A stretch of DNA of 48,387 nucleotides from JADFUS01 sp964600025 (lineage in GTDB: Bacteria > Bacteroidota > Bacteroidia > Bacteroidales > Rikenellaceae), in assembly GCA_964600025.1 (NCBI GenBank), contig CAZRHJ010000010.1, positions 1-48,387 of the forward strand, given 5' to 3'. Positions within the stretch are counted from its first letter, which is position 1; every line of letters starts with the position of its first letter. Both the position numbers and the translations under genes were made by a program. Below are positions 7,276-15,738 of the stretch, one piece after another. A model generated the notes under the pieces. That model saw only the letters and a program-made list of their open reading frames with translations. It searched no databases and was not told where the DNA came from.

Positions 7276-9102
7276 ATGCAAGTAGTGATATTGGCCGCAG
7301 GTATGGGCAGAAGACTAAAACACATGACTCAAGATAATACGAAGTGTATGTTAGAGGTTGGGGGCATAAAGTTGATTGATAGAATATATAATTCTGTCAA
7401 AAAAATTGATATCTCTCGCATTATTATCGTAACAGGCTACGAGGCAGACAATCTTAAGAGTCATATTGAGTGTCAAAATTATGATATAGAGACTATTTAT
7501 ATTCACAATAAAGATTACTCTATCACTAATAATATATACTCCCTATCGTTAGCGTCAGATTTGATGATGGAAGATGATACACTGCTTTTTGAGTCAGATT
7601 TGATATTCGAAGATCGTATTGTAGAGATAGTTATCAATGATCCTCGTCCAAACATAGCAGTAGTAGATAAGTATGAAAGTTGGATGGATGGAACAGTAGT
7701 AAAGATAGATGATGAATACAATATAAAATCGTTTATTGAGAAAAAATATTTCGACTATAAAGAGAAAAAAGAATACTATAAGACGGTAAACATCTATAAA
7801 TTTAGTAAGAAATTTGCCATTGAACAGTATTTGCCTATGCTAAATGCTTACATTAATGTATTTGGAAACAACGAATACTATGAGCAGGTTTTGCGAGTGC
7901 TTACGATGCTCGAAAAGACAGACCTAAAAGCACTTCCTCTATCGGGGGAGAAATGGTACGAAATAGATGACATTCAAGACTATGATATAGCAAGTTCTCT
8001 TTTTGCTCCAACAGACGAAGATAAGTGGAATGCTTACACTTCTCGATACGGAGGCTATTGGAGGTACCCGTCTCTATTGGATTTCTGTTATTTGGTCAAT
8101 CCATACTTCCCTAACGAGAATCTCATAAACGAGATGAAGAGTAACTTTGAGACACTACTTCGTGAATACCCATCGGGTATGGGAGTAAACAGCTTGTTGG
8201 CTGCAAAATATTTCAATATAGAACCAAAGTGGACAATAGTGGGTAATGGTGCAGCAGAGTTGATAAAAACATATATAGAGAACTATGTAGGTACATTAGG
8301 TCTTACATTTCCGACATTTGAGGAGTATCCAAACCGTTTGCCTAAGGATCGAGTAGTATGTTATGTGCCAACCAATCCTGATTTTGCATATTCTGCAACA
8401 GACCTAAAAGACTATTTCAGCAACAAAGATATAGATACTCTATTGCTTATCAATCCAGACAATCCATCTGGAAACTATATCTCATACTCAGATCTGGTCT
8501 CACTTATTGATTGGGCTGAGTCAAAGTCAATAAAAATAATCATAGACGAGTCTTTTGTTGATTTTGTTGATGTAGAAGGAGTGTTTTCTCTACTTAATAA
8601 TAATATTTTAGCAAAGTATCCACACCTAATAGTAATCAAGAGTATTTCAAAATCGTACGGAGTTCCAGGATTGAGATTAGGAGTGTTGGCCTCTGGAAAT
8701 ACCGAGGTTATTGCAAGTCTAAAAAAAGAGGTTGCGATATGGAACATAAACTCTTTTGGGGAATACTATATGCAGACTTTTGGAAAATATGAAAAAGACT
8801 ATAAGACTGCGTGTCGGCTGTTTATCGAAGAACGCAAAAAATTTTACGAAGAGTTACAGACAATCCCATACCTAAGAGTGGTTCCATCACAGGCTAATTA
8901 CTTTATGTGTGAGGTGCTCGATGGGATAACCTCAAAGAGCTTGGCAATCAATCTACTTAAAGAACATGATATCTTAATCAAAGATTGTTCAACAAAGGCA
9001 GCATTTGATGGTCGACAATATATCCGACTGGCAGTTAGGGATAGGAACGATAATCAAAAATTGGTTGGTGTGCTCAAAAAACTAAAAAACCATTTAAAAT
9101 AG
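7276..9102 (+). CDS. Bifunctional LicC-like nucleotidyltransferase fused to a HisC/CobD-like PLP enzyme
   Basis: 608 residues from ATG 7276. This start puts VVILAAGMGRRLK at the N-terminus; an upstream ATG at 7219 would add 19 unconserved residues. Residues 1-235 form a nucleotidyltransferase domain of the LicC/phosphocholine cytidylyltransferase type, with the G-rich NTP loop, NTKCMLEVGG, IIIVTGYEAD and a SITNNIYSLSLA segment. Residues 245-608 form a fold-type I PLP enzyme: LLINPDNPSGN, IIIDESFVDF, and SISKSYGVPGLRLG carrying the Schiff-base lysine, closest to histidinol-phosphate aminotransferase/threonine-phosphate decarboxylase. Fusions of this type (PntC-like) activate amino-phosphonates or amino-phosphates as CMP/CDP derivatives. 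No PEP mutase is present, so an amino-alcohol phosphate is more likely; the LicD gene downstream would be the transferase. The substrate is inferred. Confidence 0.82.
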   Translation: MQVVILAAGMGRRLKHMTQDNTKCMLEVGGIKLIDRIYNSVKKIDISRIIIVTGYEADNLKSHIECQNYDIETIYIHNKDYSITNNIYSLSLASDLMMEDDTLLFESDLIFEDRIVEIVINDPRPNIAVVDKYESWMDGTVVKIDDEYNIKSFIEKKYFDYKEKKEYYKTVNIYKFSKKFAIEQYLPMLNAYINVFGNNEYYEQVLRVLTMLEKTDLKALPLSGEKWYEIDDIQDYDIASSLFAPTDEDKWNAYTSRYGGYWRYPSLLDFCYLVNPYFPNENLINEMKSNFETLLREYPSGMGVNSLLAAKYFNIEPKWTIVGNGAAELIKTYIENYVGTLGLTFPTFEEYPNRLPKDRVVCYVPTNPDFAYSATDLKDYFSNKDIDTLLLINPDNPSGNYISYSDLVSLIDWAESKSIKIIIDESFVDFVDVEGVFSLLNNNILAKYPHLIVIKSISKSYGVPGLRLGVLASGNTEVIASLKKEVAIWNINSFGEYYMQTFGKYEKDYKTACRLFIEERKKFYEELQTIPYLRVVPSQANYFMCEVLDGITSKSLAINLLKEHDILIKDCSTKAAFDGRQYIRLAVRDRNDNQKLVGVLKKLKNHLK

Positions 9103-9219
9103 AAAATTATTATTTTTTTAAGAAATAGTTCGATCAAGACTATCTGTGTTTAGGTAAAATATAATTGCGAAAGCCTTTTATAAATGTTAAAACGACGAAA
9201 AGTTTAAGTAAGTAATTTT

Positions 9220-10488
9220 ATGTTAAAATTAATGCCAATAGCGGAGCGACTATTCCCAATTTGTCGCAGTATTACTGGAAATGGAGTCAGAAAAACTTTT
9301 GATATAATCAGAGAGTATATCCCAGAATTGAAGCTGTACGAAGTGCCATCGATGACTAAGGTTTTTGACTGGACGGTACCCAAAGAGTGGAATATTCGCA
9401 GTGCATATATCGAGAATAGCAAAGGAGAAAAAATTATTGATTTTGAGAAGAACAACTTGCACGTATTAGGTTATTCAACTCCTATAGACAAGAAAGTCAA
9501 TTTAGAAGAATTATTAGACTGTGTTTACACTTTGCCAGAACAACCAGATGCAATACCTTATGTAACGTCTTATTACAAAGAACGATATGGATTTTGTATG
9601 ACTGAAAATCAGAGACAGACCTTAGAAGAAGACGAATATCACATCTATATCGACAGTTCGTTGTCTGAAGATGGCTCGTTGACTTATGGAGAATTGATTC
9701 TTGATGGAGCAAGTAAGCAAGAAATATTTTTATCTACTTACGTATGCCACCCATCTATGGCAAATAATGAGTTGTCGGGGCCATTGGTGGTAATGAAGCT
9801 AATAAATTTTCTTAAAAAAATCGATCGCAAGTACACGTATCGCATAATCTTTATCCCTGAAACAATTGGTTCTATCACATATTTGAGTAAGAACTACAAA
9901 TATCTGCAAGAGAACGTAATTGCAGGGTTTAATATTTCGTGTGTGGGAGACAATAACGATTATTCTTATATTCAATCACGTAACGGAAATAATTTGGCAG
10001 ATAGGGTTGCGAAAAATATATTACAATACCATTATCCTCAATACAAAACATACTCGTACTTAGAAAGAGGGTCAGATGAACGTCAATACTGCTCCCCAAA
10101 CATAGATTTGCCAATGGTTTCAATGTGTCGTACAAAATATGAAAAATACAAGGAATATCACACCTCGTTAGACAATCTAAGCTATATAAGCGAAGAAGGC
10201 TTAGATGGTGCGTACAAGGTTTTTACGAAGTGTATTACCGCTCTGGAAAATAATGCGATTTATAAATCCACTGTATTCTGCGAACCTCAGCTTGGCAAGA
10301 GAGGTTTGTACCCAACAATTAGTATGAAGGGGCAGTATGATGAGGTGAAGGCAACAACAAATTTCTTGGCATATATAAACGGCAAAGATGATTTGATCTC
10401 TATTAGCAATGAAATAAAACAGCCAATAGATGTTTTGCTACCAGTCATAGAAAAACTACTAAAACATAATCTTATCGAAAAGGTATGA
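9220..10488 (+). CDS. DUF4910 family aminopeptidase-like protein
   Basis: 422 residues. The opening RLFPICRSITGNGVRKT, then EWNIRSAYIEN and STYVCHPSMANNELSG, are hallmarks of the DUF4910 (M28-like, zinc-peptidase fold) family common in polysaccharide and glycan-modification clusters. In many relatives the motif after CHPS reads NDN; here it is NNE, so one metal ligand may be altered. A second metal-site region is likely at ERGSDERQYCSPNIDLPM. The C-terminus (about 345-420) looks like a winged-helix extension. No signal peptide, so cytoplasmic. The exact reaction is not established; it may act on an amide of a sugar precursor. It follows the fused enzyme by 117 bp. Confidence 0.78.
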   Translation: MLKLMPIAERLFPICRSITGNGVRKTFDIIREYIPELKLYEVPSMTKVFDWTVPKEWNIRSAYIENSKGEKIIDFEKNNLHVLGYSTPIDKKVNLEELLDCVYTLPEQPDAIPYVTSYYKERYGFCMTENQRQTLEEDEYHIYIDSSLSEDGSLTYGELILDGASKQEIFLSTYVCHPSMANNELSGPLVVMKLINFLKKIDRKYTYRIIFIPETIGSITYLSKNYKYLQENVIAGFNISCVGDNNDYSYIQSRNGNNLADRVAKNILQYHYPQYKTYSYLERGSDERQYCSPNIDLPMVSMCRTKYEKYKEYHTSLDNLSYISEEGLDGAYKVFTKCITALENNAIYKSTVFCEPQLGKRGLYPTISMKGQYDEVKATTNFLAYINGKDDLISISNEIKQPIDVLLPVIEKLLKHNLIEKV

Positions 10489-10525
10489 TTGGAAAATATA
10501 TGACAATTGAATATAAAATAAACAT

Positions 10526-11275
10526 ATGAAAACAGCATTTATAGTTCAAGCCAGATTTGGTTCTACGAGATTACCTCGAAAAATTATTAGACCTTTTTTT
10601 GAGGATAAAACAATATTAGATTTGTTGATTGATAAATTGAAAACCTTTGAAGACATCGACATTATTATTGCAACATCATCAAATAGTGAAAATGATATTA
10701 TTGAATCAATAGCGAAAAAACATGGCGTAAAATGCTACAGAGGCGATGAAAACGATGTTCTAAACCGATTTATATGCTCTGCAAGGTATAACAATTGTGA
10801 AAGAATAATTAGAATCTGCTCGGACAATCCATTTATCGAAAGAAAATCGCTACAAAAATTAATCGAAAAGATTAACTGTTGTTCATCTTTTGATTATATC
10901 GGATTCCGAATCGACAACAAGCCATCTATTACAACTCATTATGGTTTTTGGGGAGAATATGTATCGTTGGGAGCGTTAGAAAAGGTCGCATCATTAACAA
11001 ACGAAGCATTATATCGAGAACACGTAACAAATTACATTTATACTAATCCAGATAAATTTAATATCAATTGGATTGATATAAATAATAGTAATCTTAGCAA
11101 TAATATTCGATTAACGATTGATACAGAAACTGATTTTATGCTATGTAAAGAGGTTTATAAACAGGTTGAAAACGGTAATCACTATTCAACGATAGATGAG
11201 ATAGTGGAATATCTTAGAAGTAACGAGGATTTATTTGAAATAATGACGGGAGAAATAGAAAAAAATGAAAAATAG
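10526..11275 (+). CDS. SpsF-like cytidylyltransferase (CMP-sugar synthetase family)
   Basis: 249 residues. The N-terminus FIVQARFGSTRLPRK carries the nucleotide-binding signature of the SpsF/KdsB/NeuA cytidylyltransferase superfamily, followed by IIIATSSNSEND, YRGDENDVLNRF and RICSDNPFIE, the latter with the acidic residue that binds metal. It overlaps the NeuB-like gene by 11 bp, which argues for translational coupling and a shared pathway. Likely activates the ulosonic acid made by the next two enzymes as its CMP derivative. Activity on a different sugar is possible, since SpsF members are poorly characterised. Confidence 0.8.
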   Translation: MKTAFIVQARFGSTRLPRKIIRPFFEDKTILDLLIDKLKTFEDIDIIIATSSNSENDIIESIAKKHGVKCYRGDENDVLNRFICSARYNNCERIIRICSDNPFIERKSLQKLIEKINCCSSFDYIGFRIDNKPSITTHYGFWGEYVSLGALEKVASLTNEALYREHVTNYIYTNPDKFNINWIDINNSNLSNNIRLTIDTETDFMLCKEVYKQVENGNHYSTIDEIVEYLRSNEDLFEIMTGEIEKNEK

Positions 11276-12311
11276 TACATACATAATTGGTGAAATAGGT
11301 CAAAACCACAATGGCTCAGTAGAGATTGCAAAGTTGATTGTAGAGTTAGTTACTCGTCCAATAATCGAAGATACGTTTAATATAGAACTTAAACCTATCA
11401 ATGCGATAAAAATGACAAAACGAGATTTGAAAGAGGAGTTGACTACTTCGCAAATGAATCGTCCGTATATAAACTCAAATTCTTTTGGTGTGACCTATGG
11501 AGAACATCGGAATTTTTTGGAATTAAGCGATGATGAGCATTTTGAGGTTTATAAATACTCAAAATCCTTAGGGCTTGATTTTGTAGAAACATTGTGTTCA
11601 TTGGGTTGCTTGTCTCTGTTAAAACTTTTCACCCCCGACTCGCTTAAGGTGGCAAGCCGTGATCTAACAAATTTACCATTACTTGAAGCTATGGCCGAAA
11701 CAAAAATTCCGATAATACTTTCTACTGGTATGGCAGGTAAGCAGGAGTTAGATAATGCATTGGATATTATAACTAAGTATCATTCTGACATCTCTATTTT
11801 ACATTGCGTATCTCAATACCCAACACACCCAGACAAACTCAATATGAATACAATCCATTATCTAAAAGAAAATTATGGAAAGTATAAAATTGGATTTTCA
11901 GATCACACCATTGGTATCTCGGCACCAATAATGGCTATTGGAATGGGTGCGGAAATTATCGAAAAGCATATAACAATAGATAGAAGAATGAAGGGAACAG
12001 ATCAAGCTGGTTCTTTGGGTCCTGATGGAGTAAACCGAATGGTAAGAGATATTAGATTAGCCGAAAGAAGTTTTGGTCGCAAGGAGATTTTTATTGAACC
12101 AGACGTTGCTATTGCAAAAGAAAAATTAGAACGTTCTATTGCAACGAAATGCGAAATAAAAAAAGGAAAAATTATCTCTGAGGATATGCTTCACCTGCTA
12201 AGCCCGGGTGATGGTTTTAAGTGGGCGGATAGAGGTGCAGTCATCGGAAAGAAAACTCTCGAAGATATCCCCGCCAATGAATTAATATATCCTAACCTAA
12301 TAGAACAATAG
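11265..12311 (+). CDS. NeuB/SpsE-like ulosonic (sialic-type) acid synthase
   Basis: 348 residues. The PEP-dependent aldolase TIM barrel begins YIIGEIGQNHNGS and includes LKVASRDLTNLPLLE, IILSTGM, ILHCVSQYPTHP, IGFSDHTIG and EIIEKHITIDRRMKGTDQ. A C-terminal SAF (antifreeze-like) domain runs from about residue 288 (SIATKCEIKKGKIISEDML). The family condenses PEP with a mannose-type sugar to give a nine-carbon 2-keto-3-deoxy acid. The usual GPDHxaSLEP stretch is GTDQAGSLGPDG here, and the usual STPFD region reads VETLCSLGC, so the substrate may differ from ManNAc. The downstream phosphatase suggests a phosphorylated substrate. Confidence 0.85.
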   Translation: MKNSTYIIGEIGQNHNGSVEIAKLIVELVTRPIIEDTFNIELKPINAIKMTKRDLKEELTTSQMNRPYINSNSFGVTYGEHRNFLELSDDEHFEVYKYSKSLGLDFVETLCSLGCLSLLKLFTPDSLKVASRDLTNLPLLEAMAETKIPIILSTGMAGKQELDNALDIITKYHSDISILHCVSQYPTHPDKLNMNTIHYLKENYGKYKIGFSDHTIGISAPIMAIGMGAEIIEKHITIDRRMKGTDQAGSLGPDGVNRMVRDIRLAERSFGRKEIFIEPDVAIAKEKLERSIATKCEIKKGKIISEDMLHLLSPGDGFKWADRGAVIGKKTLEDIPANELIYPNLIEQ

Positions 12312-12314
12312 TAT

Positions 12315-12827
12315 ATGATACCAAAACTTATATTGACTGATATTGATGGTGTTTGGACAGATGGTGGCATGTATTACGACCAAACTGGCAATGAATTAAA
12401 GAAGTTTCATACCTATGATAGTGCAGGTGTTCTTCTGGCTCACTTACACAATATTCCAGTAGGGATAATCACAGGAGAGGAAACCGCTATTGTTAAACGT
12501 AGAGCCGATAAATTAAAGGTTGATTATCTATTTCAGGGAATTGCTGATAAACTATCTGTTGCAAGTCAACTTTGTCAAGAGCTGGGAATTTCATTATCCG
12601 ATGTAGCTTATATTGGTGATGATATAAATGACATAGAGTTACTAAGAGCTGTCGGTATAGCAGGTGTACCTCAAAATGCTCCTGCATACATTAGACAACA
12701 AGCAACAATAGAGTTATATAAGAAAGGAGGAGATGGTGTTTTTCGTGAATTTGTTGAGGCTATATTGTTAGCGGATATGAATCCTGCTGAGGTGTTAAAC
12801 ATATATTGCTCAAAAAATAGAATATAG
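12315..12827 (+). CDS. KdsC-like HAD phosphatase
   Basis: 170 residues, the normal length of C0-type HAD phosphatases such as KdsC and the Bacteroides KDN-9-phosphate phosphatase. Motif I is LTDIDGVWTDG with the DxD nucleophile pair, motif II is IITGEE, a lysine lies in the RRADKLKVDYLFQG region, and motif IV is YIGDDINDIELL. Three bp after the NeuB-like gene. The expected job is to remove phosphate from the freshly made ulosonate phosphate before CMP activation. Confidence 0.88.
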   Translation: MIPKLILTDIDGVWTDGGMYYDQTGNELKKFHTYDSAGVLLAHLHNIPVGIITGEETAIVKRRADKLKVDYLFQGIADKLSVASQLCQELGISLSDVAYIGDDINDIELLRAVGIAGVPQNAPAYIRQQATIELYKKGGDGVFREFVEAILLADMNPAEVLNIYCSKNRI

Positions 12828-13958
12828 ATGAACTATACAAAAATAATAGTTATTAACACATTGCCACTGGATAATAGGAGAAAGCAACTTTTCTGTTTGG
12901 ATAAAATAATCGAAAGTGGAAGAGAGGTCGATTTCTTGAATATTTCTAAAATATCGACAAAAGAGGAGGGGGAAGAATTGCAATTAGAAGGTGTTTTACA
13001 TTTTGATATAAATTCAAAAAAAGAGTTTGAGAATTATGTAAAGAAACAGAGCAACAAAAACTGTCTATATATGATATGTGCAAATTTATCATCATATACC
13101 TATGCTTGTTATAAAATATTAAGCACATATGACTGTAATATGCTCTATTGTGATTATGGGAACATTCCGACAATCTCTTTAACTAACCGTCTGTATAAGA
13201 TATTAAATATCAAGAATAGTTCAGAGTTGATTAAACGTCAACTGTATAAACTATTAATAAAATATGGTAATCAAATTAAGCCTCTGAAGTATCTCTTGGT
13301 TACAGGCAAAATAAGTGGTACTTTGAGTATTATTGATAGTAACACTCAAATTGTTCCTTATAATACATTAGATTACGAGGCGTACAAGAATGACGTGGGC
13401 GTGATAGATTTGCCATATAAAAAAATAATAGTTTTCATAGATCAATACTTGCCCTATCATAATAACTATTTGTTGGAGGGTTGCCAATTGATTGATGCTA
13501 AAACTTATTACGATAGACTAAATAAATGTTTCTCGGATATAGAGAGAAAGTATAATTGCAATGTTGTTATTGCAGCTCACCCTGTTGCCGAGAGTTACAA
13601 ACAATGTAACCCATTTGACAATAGGAAAATATATTTCAACAGCTGTGTCCGATTAGTAAAGAACAGCGAGGGAGTTATTACCCACTGTTCTACCGCTATT
13701 GCACACTGCGTTCTTGCTCAAAAATCACTAATATTATTGACCTCCGACGAGATTGAAAAAAAATATATTAATACATTTAAAGAGGTTGTGCTATATAGCC
13801 AAGTATTAGGAAGTCAGCTATACAACATTGACAGAAACAATGACTATGTTTTCCCCACAGTAGACCAAGCGAAGTACGCTACTTATAAATACAACTACCT
13901 AACAAATAAAAATTCAGAGAATCTTTCGAATACAGAAATTTTAAATAAACTTTTATGA
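12828..13958 (+). CDS. Putative glycosyltransferase, candidate CMP-ulosonate transferase
   Basis: 376 residues, no signal peptide and no clear TM segment. I do not recognise a named family with confidence. The C-terminal half looks like a GT-B nucleotide-sugar domain: IIVFIDQYLPYH, NVVIAAHPVAESY with an HP motif, and GVITHCSTAIAHCVLA with an S/T motif in the predicted sugar-nucleotide site. HP plus S/T motifs are shared by several bacterial sialyltransferase families. The gene starts on the base after the KdsC-like stop and overlaps the acyltransferase by four bases, so it travels with the ulosonate module. Transfer of the CMP-ulosonate is inferred from context. Confidence 0.5.
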   Translation: MNYTKIIVINTLPLDNRRKQLFCLDKIIESGREVDFLNISKISTKEEGEELQLEGVLHFDINSKKEFENYVKKQSNKNCLYMICANLSSYTYACYKILSTYDCNMLYCDYGNIPTISLTNRLYKILNIKNSSELIKRQLYKLLIKYGNQIKPLKYLLVTGKISGTLSIIDSNTQIVPYNTLDYEAYKNDVGVIDLPYKKIIVFIDQYLPYHNNYLLEGCQLIDAKTYYDRLNKCFSDIERKYNCNVVIAAHPVAESYKQCNPFDNRKIYFNSCVRLVKNSEGVITHCSTAIAHCVLAQKSLILLTSDEIEKKYINTFKEVVLYSQVLGSQLYNIDRNNDYVFPTVDQAKYATYKYNYLTNKNSENLSNTEILNKLL

Positions 13959-15001
13959 GCACACAAAAAGCAAAATTTACAGATATTATTCTGTTTCTTA
14001 GGTGGCCGCTTTGTGTTATAATACTTATCTCTCATATGTCACATATAGCTGATACTTACAGTATTTATAACTCATATCTTAATGTAATGATTGACTCTGT
14101 ATCAATTTTTGCTTGGGCTTCAGTTTCTCTATTTTTTCTGTTTTCAGGATACTTGTTTTTCTATCGTGTTAAGTCTGTGAACTTGAAACTTTATATAAAC
14201 AAATTCAAATCGCGAATAGGCTCGCTGCTTATTCCTTATTTTTTATGGAATCTTGCTATACTGCTTTTATTTTGTTTATTTCAATTTCTAATGCCTTCAA
14301 TTTTTTCTGGAACACATAAATCCTTTTTTGAATATGAAGTTCTTGACTATGCAAAAGCTTTCTTTGATTATAATGATAGTGGCAACCCTATAAATGCTCC
14401 ATTGTGGTTTATGAAAGAACTTATGCTATGTGTTATTTCGTCTCCATTTATATATTTTCTTCTAAAATACTTGAAGATAATACCAATAATAGCTCTTGTG
14501 TTAGTAATTATCTTTGAGATTCCATATTTTACTATAGGAATGTTGATGTTCGTTATAGGTGTATACTTGTCAATGTATCAAATTAATATAGTCAAAATAC
14601 TGGATAAAATAACATTAATATCTTGTTTGTTCCTAATTTCGTTTGCAATTAGTTTGTATTTTCTGATTAGTGGGAACATACCAATAGAAATTAATCTTAT
14701 AAATAATGTCTGTTTTGCTCTATGGGTATTCTCTTTATCTAATAGAGTACTCTCTAAAGGTGGTGGAAAATTAGTTTGTAAATTGTCGGGTTCAAGTTTC
14801 TTTGTTTACGCTGTGCATTACACTCCTGTTATTTTGATGTGTAGACTACTTCCAAAATTAATACCTATCACTAATGAACTTATTGTTACAACTCTGTATG
14901 TCTTATTTTCTGTTATATTTACATACGGATTCACAAAAATGTACTTTATCATGGAACGACACCTCCCTCGTTTTACATCGCTAATAACAGGGGGGCGATA
15001 G
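13955..15001 (+). CDS. Acyltransferase 3 family membrane protein
   Basis: 348 residues with about ten hydrophobic helices. The N-terminus (ILFLRWPLCVIILISHMSH) has the Arg and His arrangement of the acyltransferase 3 (O-acetyltransferase) family, followed by SLFFLFSGYLFF, IPYFLWNL and NAPLWFMKELM, all typical. Such enzymes acetylate sugars of surface polysaccharides using cytoplasmic acyl-CoA. It overlaps the preceding gene by four bases (ATGA). The sugar acceptor is unknown. Confidence 0.83.
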   Translation: MSTQKAKFTDIILFLRWPLCVIILISHMSHIADTYSIYNSYLNVMIDSVSIFAWASVSLFFLFSGYLFFYRVKSVNLKLYINKFKSRIGSLLIPYFLWNLAILLLFCLFQFLMPSIFSGTHKSFFEYEVLDYAKAFFDYNDSGNPINAPLWFMKELMLCVISSPFIYFLLKYLKIIPIIALVLVIIFEIPYFTIGMLMFVIGVYLSMYQINIVKILDKITLISCLFLISFAISLYFLISGNIPIEINLINNVCFALWVFSLSNRVLSKGGGKLVCKLSGSSFFVYAVHYTPVILMCRLLPKLIPITNELIVTTLYVLFSVIFTYGFTKMYFIMERHLPRFTSLITGGR

Positions 15002-15024
15002 TAGAATATTATTACTATATTATT

Positions 15025-15738
15025 ATGATTAACACACTAAAAAAAATAGTGCGAAAGGCAGGATTAAGAAATCTTGTTTACCCTATCTACAAGGCGACTT
15101 TCGTTAAAAGAGCTATGGAGAATCAACGAAAAAAATTCTCTCATAGCAATCTTGAATTACTTTTATTAACAAAGAAAATATTGAACAATAAGGGCTGGGA
15201 GTTTTGGCTAAACTACGGAACGCTCTTAGGAGCTTATCGTGATAATGATTTTATTCCCCACGACTATGATCTTGATATAGGTATGTACTGGAAAGATCGT
15301 GAGGGAGTAAAAGAGGCAATGATTGAGGGCGGACTCAAACTTATGTATGTTATTACATACGGGAATCCTGAAAATTATGATAGCTTAGAATATAGATTTG
15401 AGTATAAAGGGTGTTATATAGATATAAATTTCTATGAGGTTAAAGATGGAGTTGCTACCACTTACAATCCTGTTTTTATCTCGCAGAATGATTATAATAA
15501 GACTAATACTCCTATTACTATTGAGGTTGAACAAATAGATAATCCATTTACAGGTATTTCAGGTTTCAAATTTAAGGGGTATGAATTTAGTGTGCCCAAA
15601 AATACTGAAGAGTATATAATTGCAAACTATGGGAAAAATTATCGTACGCCTATAAAGGATTTCAACTACCTGGATTACGCTACTAATATAACAAAATTTA
15701 GCTTAGAACAGAAATCTGGTCTATATGAAGGATACTAA
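15025..15738 (+). CDS. LicD-family phospho-amine transferase
   Basis: 237 residues. The nucleotidyltransferase-fold core is clear: LNYGTLLGAYRDNDFIPHDY followed by DLDIG gives the G-T/S-LLGA-R and D-x-D metal motif of LicD and fukutin-like proteins, and the C-terminal IIANYGKNYRTPIKDFN matches the YG..W..P ending. LicD moves phosphocholine or a similar phospho-alkylamine from a CDP derivative to a glycan. Together with the LicC-like domain at 7276 it makes a complete activation and transfer pair. No choline kinase (LicA) or transporter (LicB) is present, so choline itself is unlikely. Confidence 0.8.
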   Translation: MINTLKKIVRKAGLRNLVYPIYKATFVKRAMENQRKKFSHSNLELLLLTKKILNNKGWEFWLNYGTLLGAYRDNDFIPHDYDLDIGMYWKDREGVKEAMIEGGLKLMYVITYGNPENYDSLEYRFEYKGCYIDINFYEVKDGVATTYNPVFISQNDYNKTNTPITIEVEQIDNPFTGISGFKFKGYEFSVPKNTEEYIIANYGKNYRTPIKDFNYLDYATNITKFSLEQKSGLYEGY

